Positions 23,501 through 38,500 of a stretch of 64,000 bases of DNA are shown here, in pieces. This DNA comes from Ischnura elegans (taxonomy: Eukaryota; Arthropoda; Insecta; Odonata; Coenagrionidae): assembly GCF_921293095.1 (NCBI RefSeq), contig NC_060249.1, forward strand, positions 88,534,839-88,598,838, given 5' to 3'. The position numbers and the translations under genes are program-made. Position 1 is the first letter of the stretch. Each line of letters begins with the position of its first letter. The notes under the pieces are model-generated. The model saw only the letters and a list, made by a program, of their open reading frames with translations. It did no database searches and was not told the DNA's origin.

Positions 23501-26500
23501 ATAATTTACATTATTAGGTCAATAAAGATAATTCTAAATCTGCTGGGCAATTACTGCCGTAGTATTTGGAAGAACTTTTATTGATATGAAAAAACCAGTA
23601 GAAAACCTTTCATATAGAAAGGATACATTTTGATTTTCAATGCTTGAAGCCTTAGAGATTTGAAATGTTTTCATAGAATTTATCAGTCTTATTCCATACA
23701 TCTGCCTTATTTATCTGCTTTTTTGTTATCTTCTCTTCAAAAATTAGCATTTGTGAGGAAATAAATGCATATACAGTGAGTCCTCGTTCTACGTCACCCC
23801 GTTTAACGTCATTTCGCGATAACGTCACGAAAATTTTGAGACCGTCATTCGTTTATCGCACCTACGCTTCGCGATAACGTCACGTCTTTCAAATTTCGCA
23901 CGAAAAAAAGGCGAAGCGGCGGGCGTTGCAGGTTGTTCGTTTTGTGGGCGGTAATATAGTCAGTCTATACCTCGGTCTTATAATATGAGAGTCTATACAA
24001 AGTGTAAAACAGTGTTGTTTATTGATAATTGCGATTACGGTTTTAGCAAAAATTTCTGCAAAATGAATTCTTGCGTAGGTGCGCAAGGTTTTACTTGACA
24101 TAATGGTGTTCAGGAACATAAAAAGTGATTTCAAGGCATTTTTCTGTGTAGAACTCGGAGTTTTTGCCGTCACTTTTTTGCCGAGTTCACAATAATTTTG
24201 GTTCCTGTAACTGCAACGATGTTTCAGCGATGATGATGCCCAAGGTTCTTAGACTGTACTCTAAGAACCTTGGATGACGCCCAGGCGACGCTCGCTCGGG
24301 CGACCACCATAGCGAAGCCGAAAAGCAAATGCTGGAAGATACAAAAATGGAGAAGGATTTACGTCACTGCTGCTATTGTCGTCGATGAAGACAGGAACTC
24401 GTATTTATGCGATAGTTTGGCATTCTCACTGTAAAAAATGCCAAAGATATGATACGCTAACATTTTTTTCGCGTAGGAATTGTGAGGTCTAGGAGACGAT
24501 ATTCACATTTTACATTGTTTCTTATGGGATATTATGCTTCGATTAACGTCATTTCGTTTATCGTCACATTTTTCAGGAACGGTAAGTGGCGTTATACGAG
24601 GACTCACTGTAATAATATAAATATATAATATAAATGCAATAATGTCATGAGCTGAAAATGTAAAAAATTGATGACTTGATAGGCAAGAGTAGTGATGCAG
24701 ATGGAGATTTTTGCCCTATTTTATTTCGTCTTATGTCTAAAGGGATTGGAGTTTGCCTGCTGTTGATGGCTTTGAGTCGGGCTAGGTCATTGAATTATAC
24801 AGATGAAGCATAATACATATGTTCTCACATTTAAAGGGTTTCTCACGATTGCCACAGTTAACCACGAATGTATCTCCCATGTGCATTCATGTACTGGAAT
24901 CAAGCAGTAAACGTGGACTTAGTGTAATACAATTGCTTCATTAGTATCTCTTTGCACGTGAGCTGTACCACTGGATAACAATTTTTTCCTTCTTCGCTGT
25001 ATCCAAAATGTTTTGCTCTCTTTGTATTATATTGATTGACTGAAAAATGACTAATACCAATCTGTGGGCTATAAAACTATTTCAGGCGCTTCAGAACTAT
25101 GGGCTTGGCATCAGCAAAAGTCATGCTGAAATGATCCAAGAGAGACTTGGGAATGAGATTACTCCAGAAATATCAACTCTGTTGGGAAAACTTACATCTG
25201 AGGAGCTTACACCTATTAATCTCTCAGCTGAGCAGGATTTTCGTCCTCAAGCAATGGTAAGTCATGAAGCATTAATTTTTCAGTTTAAATGTTACTGGTA
25301 TGAAATCATCTAGCGATATGAGGAGTATGTAATTCAACATGAAAATAGGAAATAAAGAAGGGCATGGAGTATGCCACTTACTTACCACAAACAACACAAG
25401 CTATGGCTGTTTTATGTCAATGATACATTCATCATCTGGCCGCATGGCATTGAAGAATTATGGCCTAATTTCTGATAAATCTTAACAGGCATAATGAAAC
25501 GATCTGCCTTACCTTGGAAAAGGAGGTTACCCTTCCTGGATGTCGTGATCTAAATGAAAGACAATTGCAGTCTTGGAAGGATCATTATATGCTGTAGAGT
25601 CTTCTACTAATACATATTTGCATCAGCAATAAGTTAAAATATGCCAAAACATTAATTTTTGCATTAAAGGCAGCTATGTTGTTTCCTCTGCATGAAAAAT
25701 GTTTGTTAATTTGGGGTGCTTCATTGATCTGTTGTATATGCATTATGCTCTGCTGCTTAAGAAAAATTTTCATTTCTTGAGCATCACTAATTATTAGCTT
25801 AAGTTTTCTTAATTTGAAATTCTTTTGTTTTTTAATGGCTTTTAATGGATAGTATGTCATGAAATTTTCCTTTGACTAATGCTCCATTATGTATTTTAGG
25901 AGGTGAAGGATCTGGAGAATCTCTTGATGGTTCAACAATCCAAAGGAAGTCCTACCCGTGGGCTTAAAAGACAGTTATTGGTAGCTTATTGCCGCAGTCG
26001 AAATGTGGAAGGGGCCAAAAAGATTCTTCAGGTAACTATGTTGTACTGTAGATTTGTTGTCTTTATACTAATATGCATTTTGCTGGGTGAATCATTAATC
26101 ATATCATCTTTAGACTTAAATGTTTATACTTTTAAAACCTAGTGTTGCTCAGTCTTCCACGGGGTGGTGAATACAGAGGAACTTGGTTATAACGGCATTG
26201 GCTGTAACGTCAACTCGGGTTTAATGTCACATTTTATACAGACCAGCCAAAATTGAACATTTTATGTTGTATGAAAACTAGTTTATATCATCAACAAATA
26301 TTGCGACGCTCGGGTATAGCGTCAAAAATTTTGCGGGTCTTAGGTTGCAAAAGTGGTAGTATGATTGTATTTTGTCCCAAAGTTCATAGAAACCATGTGT
26401 AGAAACATCAAAAGCAAAAACAGATCACAAGCTGGACGTTGAGCAGGTGACGGGATGCAACTCTTTTGTTTAATTGGTGTCTGGAGGGAGCGGGGGCTGT

Positions 26501-29500
26501 CCCGCAAACCTGGGTCTTATCTCTTCCCACCTGTACATTCTACAAGGTCACTGACACAGACACACTGTATTGTATTGTTTGTTTCGTTAGTTACGGTAGA
26601 TCATCAGTCACATCACTACCTACCTCCGTGTGAGCATCGTGTATGTTGACAGTTGTATTTTACGTCGTTAGTTGTGTTTTGTTTGTGCAATGTCAAGTTG
26701 TGGTGTCACACAGATTTAAGGCTGCTTCTTTTATAACGTCACTCGGATATAACGTTAAAAATCTTCTAGTCCCTTTGATGACGTTATAACCAAGTTCCAA
26801 TGTATGTTTTTTTTTCCTGAACGGGATTTTTTTCCTGAAATTCACCTACATATTTCTTTCTAGTGCATACATTCAATTTTTATATGGAGTTGTGTTACAG
26901 ACTCATCAATTTCCACATTACATTTGGTAAAGTAGGCCTCTCGAGTCATAATCTACCTAATTTCTCTTCTTTCACCAAAAATAATGGCAAAGTATGGCTA
27001 AACAAAGCAACTGGAAAGAGAAAGTTTTTCCAAATCATGTTCTGATGCCACTATAACCCTTGTGGTACATAGTTGTACCAGCTACTGGATGATGCTGTGG
27101 TCATCTGAGTATTAATAGTACATAACTATGCAGAATTTTAATTAAATACACATGGTGCACACTTTCACTATTATTTTTGTCAGCTATTCTATTGCCAAAT
27201 TCTTTCTACTCGTGTTGCCCAACCTATAAAAATCGAAGGCCATTCATGCCAAGACATGAAAATGCATGGGGGATGGCTTCTAGTGACCATATTGATCTGA
27301 AAATTTACAAAAATATTTTTCTAGCAATTTTTCATCAAATTAGTGGATGGCTTATAAAATGTGTGCACCTTCACTTAATTAGACCACCCTACACCCACTG
27401 GTTAATGGGGAGGATGATTTTAATTTTCCTCACTAGTCATAACAGTCAGGGAATTCAGGCAAATAAAAATTGAGACTGGAAGTGAGGAGGGAATTATCAT
27501 GAAAAAAATCTGAGGTGCAAAAAGATGAAAGTTATGGAGTTGTGGCCTTTTCATGTACATGCAGTGAACCATGCCAGCTACATATATATGTATTTGTGCT
27601 TACATTCAAAGGGGTGACTTGAAGAGGTAAGTTATAGCTTTATTTTCTCTTTGGCAGGAGCTGGAGGCAGACAAAGATTTTGTTTTCAATGAGGGTACTT
27701 ATGCCCTGGTACTTGAGCTATTTGCCATATCAGGTATGCCGGATGATGCTTTAATGTATCATCAGAGACTGTTGGAAGTATTTCCAGGGACTGCAATTGA
27801 AGATTTTAAATTAATAAAATTGGTTGAATGCCTCGTTAAAGCCAACAGACTGGAAGGTAATTATTATTTTCTATATTACTTACCCGCTGTACTTTATATT
27901 TATTTCTTCATAAGTAAAAATAAATGTAGGAAATCACTAGTGAGACAAGTTATCTTCTGACTTTCATATGTTATTTTACTCATGCATCTGTGGCCCTAAG
28001 TATCCTCAAGTGTTTTTGAAACATACGGAAGTACTTTATAGTCCCAACAACTCATGTCAAAATGTATTTTGCTGAACTCATTTAATCTTGCTCCCTTAAA
28101 TATTCTTGTCGATCCTTTTAGATGCACTTAAGGTCATCTCTGAGCAACCTTCTGACAGAAAAATGGAATCGCGATCTTTTGGTTATAACTCTGCCAGTTG
28201 GAGAATTTTGAATCACCTTGCTGAAGCTGGGAATGTTGAGGAGTTAGATAAACTCTTTGATGCTCTGTTGCAGAAAAATTTCATTGAGCCAACTAATATC
28301 CTTATGGGTCCATTGGTCAACGTTCATTTACTAAGGTTGGTGATATTTAGAATTCTAGCCTTGCAAGGCAGTAGATACGAATGTTTTCTTGATAAATCCT
28401 TAGAATAGAAGTTACTTATTTTAATTGGAGGTAGAATGATTGTCTTTAAATCAAGCACCCTAATTTTGTTCGCTTTTGAAATCTTGCCTTATGTCAGCAA
28501 TTCTCAACACTCCTATTCAATATGGGCATTCTCTGCATGTCTTACATTACATATCTTATAGTCAGAGAGTCTTTGCTTATGAAAGGAGAGCTTAAGGCCT
28601 CCTTCTTCCTGATTGGTATTATTATTGGTTTATTAATGTGGTCCACCAAGTTTTCCTTAGAGAGCACAAGGCATGGAAGAGGCAGGCAATAAATGGGAAA
28701 TTGGTATAAACAGGGAATGTTGAAATGGAATGAGCATGAACTTCTGAACATGTTTGACTCATTTTCCTTCTATCTGGGGTAGTATGATTTGCCATGCTAA
28801 GATTTGCTGACTACATAGCCATCTTAGCAGAAACAGAAGGATTTGAAAAATATTCTGGTTAATATGGATAAGGTAAGGGGTAAATATGTATCAACTGAAA
28901 ATAAACACAAAGAAAACCAAGATACAGTAAAACCTCTATGTAGTGAACCTCTTTACATCGTAAACCTCCATACTTCGTACCAACCCTCCGGTCCCGTCAG
29001 ATTTACATGTAAATTGTAGGCAAACCTCTATATAGTGAACCTCTTTATCTCGTAAAACCTCTATATATCGTACCAACAAGACAGCCCCGAGACGGCCTAA
29101 CTACCTCCGCAAATCGTACCAAGACAACTAGAGACCATTAATGCAGCCGCGATTACCTACGTGGAATGAGATTTTCAGCGATAAATGTTTCACGCTTATT
29201 TTTTTCTTATACACCTTTAATAATTTTCACGTTAACCATTAGTTAGGGCATCCAACTACCCTAATCATATATTAAGTGACGGTAAATGAAGACGGAACAC
29301 ATCGTTTTCTCTCGAATCATGGTCAAAATCGCGCGATAGCACTCGCTTTCTTTTACTGATGGCTTTATTTTCTTGTAAGTGCCTACAACATACTATGTTC
29401 AGTTAATAAAAGAGGCGACCAGCGCAGCCTATAATCACTTACTGACGGAAATATTTCAACTAACTTCACTTCCATCCATGGAGACAGAATTACTCGACCG

Positions 29501-32500
29501 CATTGCTACTTCCGCTTCTGAAATGAAAACATTTCATGAATTTTCCGCGACTAGAAATAAATCAAATTCAGTTTCGCAATTATTTTATTCCCATATTTCC
29601 CGGTGTAGCACTTTCTTACTACTGCATAGGTAATTTTTTCGATGCTTTCGTGAACGATCGTAGTTTAAAATTTATTGCGCTTAGCGACAGTCATATGTCT
29701 TGCCTGCGTGTTTATACCGCGAAATCTGACTTCCATCGGGAGTCTGGGACGTCAATTTCTAGCAATACTGAACGAACATCAATCCATGCGCGACAGTGTT
29801 AGGTGAAGGAGACAGGTAATTAGCTGAAACGCGGTAAGGCAATGAAATTTTTTACCGTCGCCGCCGCATTCTGAAGTAGTTCGCCCAGCATTCTCACCAG
29901 GAAATTACGTCCTTTCGTAGGCCTAGCGTTTCTGTGTGCCCTCGACAGAGTTTTTCTTCGGAACGCTACGTGCATTGTATTTTGGAGAGAGGGAATGCAA
30001 CAAAATTTTCAAATTTACGCTCAATTTTTTGTCTATTTTTTGCAGTAGTCACGTGTTTACTTATTTTTTTATATTCTTTAACAAGTCGCATGTTATAAGA
30101 ATGATAAATCAATTCTTAAAGATATAATGAGTATTTTCAATTGCTTGCCATAAAATATGAAAATTACTTAATTAATCATAGGCTGATGATGGTTTCGAGA
30201 AATAAAAGAAGGCGACTGCTTGACATTACCACATAATTAGCCATTTTCCTAGCCATCAACGAGGACAGGCAGAAGGCAGTGACCTTTCGAATACCTTCAT
30301 TCACACTCACATTTATTTTAAACAACCGAGGAAAAACAGAAGAAACTGTATATATAGGCTGCACAAATAAAAAAACTCAGGCAGTTAAATACGAGGATGA
30401 AGAAATTATGTTTAGAAATATAAAACTATTGTTCTTTCCACCGAACACTATTAGTAAATTACAACTCATAATAATAATAATAGTTTTATTAGCCAAGAGA
30501 ACCAATACAGATTAGTAAATGGTATAGGCTTTGTCAATACAATACACTGATGAATAACATGGGTAACATTCACATAAAAAAGTATACATTTAGAAAGTTA
30601 CATTTGTCACAGCATAAAATTTTTAAGTACAAGCACTGCTCATAGAATACGTTTACAAATGTTTTCTTTACAATAGTTCATATATTCATCAACACTATAC
30701 AAGGTATTTTTAATTAGGTATCTTTTGAGATTCAATTTAAAGAGTTGAATTGATGATAAATTTCTTAACTGTTCAGGTAGAAGGTTATAAAGTTTGTTTG
30801 GGATAAAATGTATTCCAGCGAATTTTGGGAGAAAATGTAGACCAGCGAATTATTTCTTAGGTCAAAAGGCATTAACGAAAATAGCTAGTGATTTATTTAT
30901 AGTGAAAATGACATTAAAAAGTGCTCATAGAATTGAAAACATTATTTCGAAAGAGTTTGAAAAAAATTTTAAGCAAACCCATTAACTAATTTATTTTCTA
31001 AAAAGGCCTCTTGAACAATTTACTTTTACCTTTGTGTAATCATTAAATTGTAAATATATGTTTGCTTATGCATACCTATATGTTCAAATATATTAATATA
31101 ATGGCTTAAAAGACAGTAGCACCTTTCATTTCCCAAGGATATGAAAAAATGGTGCCTACCCCTAAAACCTCTCTATAGTGAACCTCCATACATCAAATTG
31201 CCCAAATTTTGGTCACCTCCATTACGATGTAAAGAGGTTTTACTGTATTAGTTTGCAGCAGAAGAGAAGAAATCAAGACTAACATTAAAATAGGGAAGCA
31301 AACACTGTGAAGGTGGATGAATTCTGTTATTTGGGAAGCAGGATCACTAGTGACAGGAGAAGCAAGAAAGAAATTATCAGCAGAGTAGCCCAAGCAAAGA
31401 GAGTGTTCCATGAAAAGAGAGGCCTGCTTACAGCGAGAAACTTAAATATGGAAGTAAGGAAACAATTTATAAGAACATACATTTGGAGTGTGCTCCTATA
31501 TGGAAGTGAGGCATGGACTATGACAGCAACTAAGAAAGCAAGGATAGCGGCCTTCGAAATGTGGTGCTACAGAAGAATGAGGAGGATCAAATGGATCAAC
31601 CGAGCTAGTAATGAGGAAGTCTTAAGAAGTGTAGGGGAGAAGAGAAGCCTCATGAAAACCTTAATAAGAAGACGGAACAACCTTATAGGCCACATCTTGA
31701 GACATGATGGCCTGATGAAGACAATCGTCGAGGGACAAGTGGATGGTAGGAATGGAAAGACCTCAAACAAAATATATGGAACAGGTGAAGAAGGATGTGA
31801 AAGAGCAGAAATATGTTGGTGTGAAAAGATTAGCTGATAGGAGAATTGAGTGGAGAGATGTGACGAACCAATCTTAGGATTTTTGACCAGTGATGATGAT
31901 GAGTAGCCTTTTAAGGGGGGAATGGATTTCAAATTGAATTAAAATCCGGATGCAAACCAATAAAATATAGAAAATAAATGATATCTGGTGATTTTCCGGG
32001 TATTCTTCCGCGTTTATCCATTTTTTAGGACGATATTTCGCCAACGTTCCAGTTGGCTTCCTCAGGTCCACCGAAGTGTTGATGCAGAAAGTTGTTCATC
32101 TTATATACACCCCGTTTGCCGCCTTTTTTGTGGAGGTGTGCCCTGATTGGTCAGGATCTCTGAAGACGTGTCTCCACGTGCTGGTGAGATTGTAGCTGTC
32201 CTCACGGTTGAAGTTCTTTGTCGTGACGATTTCAATTGCCTCCCTGATTATTCTCGGGTAGTAGCGGCCTTCTTTGTTCAGAAGAGAGGCGTTGTCAAAG
32301 TCAATATTGTGTGTCGGTCCACTCCATTGGTGTTCCGCCACCATTGGTGTTGGGTTTCTGCATCAACACTTCAGTGGACCTGAGGAAGCCAACTTGAACG
32401 TTGGCAAAATATTGTCCGACAAAATGGATAAACACGGAAGAATCACCAGATATCATCATAATCTCCGCGGATGCCTACTTGGAAACTTTATAGAAAATAA

Positions 32501-35500
32501 ATTATTCAAGAAAGTGCTAAACTCAGATAAGAACATAAAAAGGTTTACTTCTATAAGAAATTCGGCATCAAAACCTTTCCATGCGGATTTTAGGATGATG
32601 TTGAGAACTGTTAGCCAACAGTTGAATGAAAAATCCACGGAAAACTGCTGCGAAATTGCAAGCGGCTGAAATACTGGTGCGGTAAAAATATTTGAGAAAA
32701 TCAAAAATATATAACTCCTTTTGTACTCAAGATAAAGTTATAATTTTTTCACCAAAAATACATGTTTAGTTTTCTTCAAATTTCATACACAGCATAATGG
32801 ACCTATAAATTAAGATGCAAAAGTTAGCAGGCGATTGATTTGTACCTTGCAAAATTCCAAAAGTAAAACCTCTTTACATCGTAATGAAGGGGACCAAAAT
32901 TTGGGCATTTTGATGTATGGAGGTTCACTATAGAGAGGTTTTAGTGGTAGGCACCATTTTATTGATAAACCATAATATTAATATATTTAAACATACATGC
33001 ATGCATTAGTGAACATATATTAACAATTTAATGATTACACAAAGGTAAAAGTAACTTGTTCAAGAGGGCTTTTTAGGAATTAGTTATTGGGTTTGCTTTA
33101 ACCTTTTTAAAACTCTTTTGATATAATGTTTTTAATTCTATTGAATACAATCATATTATGACCGCATTCCTCCATGCTTAATAAAAACCATTTAATTATG
33201 TTCAATAAATCCTCAACCTCTGTTTTGGTGGGAACTGTAACTGATTCCTCATTACCAACATCTTCCTCTAAATCCATCTCTTCCTGTATCCTGCAAGATA
33301 TATACATCTCCTTCACCACTATCTTCCAACTCATGCGGGGAACAAATGAATAAATCACTATCAACATTTACAAAGTCTGCAAATGTTGAATTTGTGTCAA
33401 CTATTTTGTTGATTTTATCATACTCTGTAGGTTCATTCTCAAATATCTCACTTTCCTCCTGTTTGCTACCACCCGTAATCCCAGCCTTGACGAAGCATTT
33501 CTCAAAAATTGAGGAAAGGCACAGCCTGTGCATGGTCTGAAGGATGTTCCATGAGCACTTTTAATGTCGTTTTCTCTATTCACTCTCCATAAAAAATAAA
33601 TCACTAGCTGTTTTCGATAATGCCGTTTGACCAAAGAAATAATTCCCTGGTCTAAGGGTCGTAATTTACTAGTAGTGTTTGGAGGGAAGTACACAACTTT
33701 TATATTTCTTAAGATAATTCCTTCATCCTCTTATTTCACTGCCCGTGTTTTTTATTTGTGCAGCCTAGATATACAGTTTCTTCTGTTTTTCCTCGGTTGT
33801 TTAAAATAGATGGTATTCCAAAGGTCACTGCTACATCTTTCTTCTGCCTGCCCTTGTCGATGGCTTGGAAAATTCCTCGGAATGTGGTAATGTCAAGCAG
33901 CCGCCGTGTTTTATTTGTCGAATCCATCATCAACTTATAATTAATTAAGTAATTTTCGTATGTTTTCATATTTTATGGCAAATAATTGAAAATACTCCTT
34001 ATAATATATTTTAGAAAATTGATTTATCATTCGTATAACGTATGACTTGTTAAAGATTATAAAAAATAAATAAACACGTGACTATTGCAAAAAATAAACA
34101 AGAAATTGAGCGTAATTTTGAAAATTTCGTTGAATTCCCTTTCTCTTAGAGACAATGCTCGTAGAGCTCCGTAGAAAAACTTTGTTGAGGGCACAAAGAA
34201 ACGCTAGGTCTGCAAAACTATGTGATTTCCTAGTGGGAATGCTGGGCGAACTACTTCAGAATGCGGCGGCGACGGTAAAAAATTTCATTACTCTACCGCG
34301 TATCAACTAATTAGCTGTCTCCTTCACCTAACATTGTCGCGCATGGAGTGATGTTCGTCAATATTGCTAGAAATTGACGTCCCGGACTCCCGATGGAAGA
34401 GTCGGATTTCGCGGCATAAATACGCACGCAAGACATATGACCGTCGCTAAGCGCAATAAATTGTACACTACGATCGTACACGAAAGCATCGAAAAAATTA
34501 CAAAGGCGGCAGTGAGAAAGTGCTACACCGGGAAATATGGGAATAAAATAATTGCAAAATTGTATTTGATTTATTTCGAGTCGCAGTAAATTCATGAAAT
34601 ATTTTCATTTTAGAAACGGAAGTAGCAATGCGGTTGAGTAATTCTGTCTCCATAAATGGGAGTGAAGTTAGTTGAAATATTTCCGCCGGCAAGATAGGCT
34701 GCGCTGATCGCCTCTTTTATTAACTGAACATAGTATGTAAGCACTTACAGGAAAATAAAGCCATAAGTAATAGAAAGCGAGTGCTATCGCGCAATTTTTA
34801 CCATGATTCGAGAGAAAACGATGCGTTCTGTCTTCATTTACTGTCACTTAAAATGATTATGATAGTTCGTTGCCTTTTTCTTATTTACTGTTAGGTATGC
34901 TCTCGTATGGAACAAAATGGCCCTAGGTAATGGTTAACATGAAAATTGCAGTAAAGTAAAGGTGTAAAAGAGAAGAATAAGCGTGAAACATTTATTTCTG
35001 AAAATGTCATTCCATGTAGGTAATCGCGGCTGCATTAATGGTCTCTAGTTGTCTCGGTACGAAATGCAGAGGTAGTTAGTGCATCTCGGGGGTCTCTCAT
35101 TGCTATGATATATAGAGGTTTTACGATATAAAGAGGTTCACTATAGAGAGGTTTGCCTATAAATTTACATGTAAATCTAACGGGACCAGAGGGTTGGTAT
35201 GATGTATAGAGGTTTACAATGTAAAGAGGTTCACTACATAGAGGTTTTACTGTATATATAAACAAACATAACAACATTCAAACTAAGTTGAGAGCAAATT
35301 AAAGTTGACCAGTATGGAAAAAAATGTAAAATATGCATTTCCTGCAAGTTTCAACGTAATGCTAAGAACAGTCTGCTGGCAACCGCATTAGAAATATAAA
35401 CTCAAAAAAGCCAAGTTACTAGCTGAAATTCAAGAAAATATTTTTTATAACTATTGTTATGAATAAAATCGACTAACTATTGTTAACACTAAACGTAGCG

Positions 35501-38500
35501 ACCCTTTCTGCTTCAGAATATATTTTTATACATGAGGAATGAGCAAATTCAAAAATCTTTCTCTCTTTATTTCCCACTCCTTCGTTAACAGTGAGGCGAT
35601 GACGATTTTGAGGTGACGATCACGCGAGTTCAGAGTTTTTTACCCATCTGAAAAAAGTGCCTAATGCGCCAAAAGAAGTTTTCACTTCAATAGTCAATAT
35701 TTGATGGAAATATTATATGATAGGACAAAATAAGGTGTCAGACGGAAAGGTGCTGTAACTGCTAGTTTAAACTATTGCAAGAGTCAGATACTTCAAGGAG
35801 AAGGAAGTGACAGAGGGTGCTTAAAAGGCAAGGTACATAAATGGTGAAATTAGTAGTGCAAGGATATTGAATGATGGAAGTTCAGTTGGTGCAAATCTTC
35901 TCTACATGTGGAGTTTAAAGGAGGAAAGGAGATTAAAACAGTGGAAAGATCCATCAGTAATGGCATGAAGAGGCCTGAGGTCAGATGAGAATCGAGGGCT
36001 GTTGGGAGGAGAGAGACCAAGTGAGAGAAGCGTTTCCTCACCAGAGGAGATTCTGAGCAGAGGATGGTCAAGTATTTTTATAGTGGTTGAGTTGAGCAGA
36101 GTTTGTACCAGTCAGGAAAATTGTGGAAATTGTGTAAATTATGTTATGGTCAGGGTAGAACACCAGAAGAAAAGCAAAAATATGATAATCGTGGTTGAAT
36201 TTACAGAGGATTTTTGAGTAAGGTAGGTTTTTTTGTTGCCACCCTGGTTGGGCAGAAAGGGATAGTGTACATTTTGCCCTACTTTACTTAATTTTTACTG
36301 GTACTTTAACTGCTTGTCTTTATCTCACAACATACCTTGCTGCATTAAAAAAATATTATAAGACTGCTTTGCCATTGATATGGAGTCAGGGAAATATAAA
36401 GTTTCTGACTAAAAGTAAAGGAAAAGTCTGGAAAATCGATAATGGAATGTTGGTATGAACCCTGGTTGTGGAATGAGTCTACCAAATGGGAGAGCATTAC
36501 TATCGAATGGGGAGCTCTCAAAAAACAAATTTTTGGGCAATTGGTTCTGAAATCTCCTTTAGCTGGTATACATAATATGCCAGCTACAGCCATGGTTCGA
36601 TAAGCCATTGCTCTAATAGGAAAGAGAGCCAATACTTACCACTGCATGTGTCTGATGACTTTTAAATCTGACAGGGCCTAACCTAACTAGTCCAACCTTC
36701 GTTAATTCATCCAAGAGTGAAATTTTGTGAGATATTTTTCCCATGCAATCAGTCTGGTTGATATGACCTCATTAAGTGGAGAATTTCATTTACTGAAAAT
36801 GGCCGAGCTCACCTTGTGGGAATCGTCTGCACATGATTCCCAGGAAAAGTTCCTGGTCAGCTTGCTTGCTTGAGTTGCTTTATATAGGTTTATAATTTTA
36901 CCTTACGCTGTGTATAGCTTTTATTCTTTTCTCAAGTGGCATTTAACTTAATTGCTATTGACTAGGACAAATTTTGTTGTTTGAATGCTCCTTTGTAATG
37001 GAAACAGAAAGTAACTCCAAAGTAACTTTAGCCAATTAATTTGGAGGAAATCTGAGAAATCATGGTATTCCTGGCTATACATTATGCTTTTAGGCATCCA
37101 GCATCTTTGTATCTGTTTGCACAGTAATTAATCTACCTTTATGAGTTTGCAAATAACATATAACTGCTGTAGGCTCTTGGTTATCTTTCTGCCTTGTAAT
37201 TATTTTTATTGAATGGAAGTAAATAGGTATTTAGGGGAGGGATAAATTAAGACAAGTGCAGTATTTTGAGAACTCTTTTATTCTCCTGCAGAAATGACAT
37301 TGAAGGAGCATTGAAAAAGTTTGAGTGGTGTTGTGAGAAGTATGGTGGGACTCCCTTCAAGAACCAGCTAGCCTGCAAACTCATTGAAGCGGAAGATGCA
37401 GTGTCTTTGCAGAGAATAACAGACATCAGCACCCGTGTCCATGGTGAGGTGAACAGTCTGTATGATCTTGTCTTTGCCTTCATTGAGTGTGGGCGACTGA
37501 AACAGGCTCGACGAATTTTGGAGGTTAGTTAAAAATACTGTGATTGCTTGCATGTTTCCCTGCACAGGGTGGAGAAAAATTTTGTCCTGAAATTTTAACC
37601 CTGAATAGCTGATGTCAATATGAACTGAAATTACTGATAATGTTTGGCCGAAAAAACACCATTTTTTAAACTACAAAACTTTGAGCAAAATGCTCTTATT
37701 GGCCATGAGGTTGTCCTGTTTCATGATGCCTTGGATGCATTGCAATCTCAGGCAAGCAAAGCTTTTGAAGTCATGATTTGTCTGATTACTGAAAGTTTCT
37801 GTAGTTAATAAATGGTGTGTTTTTGACCTAAACATCATCAGTAATTTAGGTTCTACTGACTTCAGGTATTCAGAGTTAAATTTTCTTAACATGATTTTTC
37901 TCCACACTGTATAGACTGGAGCTGTCCTTCTGAAGTTAACCAAATCAATGTACCTGTTGAATTTTTTCCTTCCAGACTCCAGGACTGCGAAGCCGTCCAT
38001 CTCGGTTGAGTGCGGCATGTAGGCGATACTTGGAAGAGGGAATGGTAGCACCTCTTGAAGGGCTGGTGGAAGCAACTAAAGATCTCTTGCACATAGATCG
38101 TGCTGAAATTTATCTTCACCTGTTGAATTTACACAGTAAGTTGATTCTTCCTTAATATTTTCACAAGCTATTGTATCCACCCATGTGCCTTACTTTAATG
38201 TTATTAGGAAAGTGGGGTATTTATTTAATTTTTTATCATTATCATTTAATAAGAGATGGATGGAGATATGATTCCTGAGGGTGGTGTCATGTCAACTTGT
38301 ATGTTTTGGTGGGATAGTTACCGAATACTATATTCGAGTTATCCATTTCGTCTCGAGTATATTTTATGATTTCCTGCTTACTGCTGTTTATCTGCAGAAT
38401 CATATGTAAAAAATAAAATCAATTTCTATCTGTTTAATAATTTTGGCAGGTATTTCTGTTTTGACTTTTCAAAACTATCTCTTATCATTATGGTGGTTTA

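Larger units (their letters stand above)
28336..37291 (+). other. LRPPRC intron 14 with nested transposons
   Basis: The largest intron (9.0 kb). In order: LINE left half (28796), Tigger-like copy 1 (28925) with an inserted LINE 3' end (30467), LINE right half (31246), Penelope-like end (31978), Tigger-like copy 2 inverted (32861), then about 2 kb of unrecognised DNA (35253-37291). Confidence 0.75.

Noticed and set aside
31567..31932. 121-codon minus-strand ORF
   Set aside because: Antisense shadow of the LINE reverse transcriptase on the + strand.
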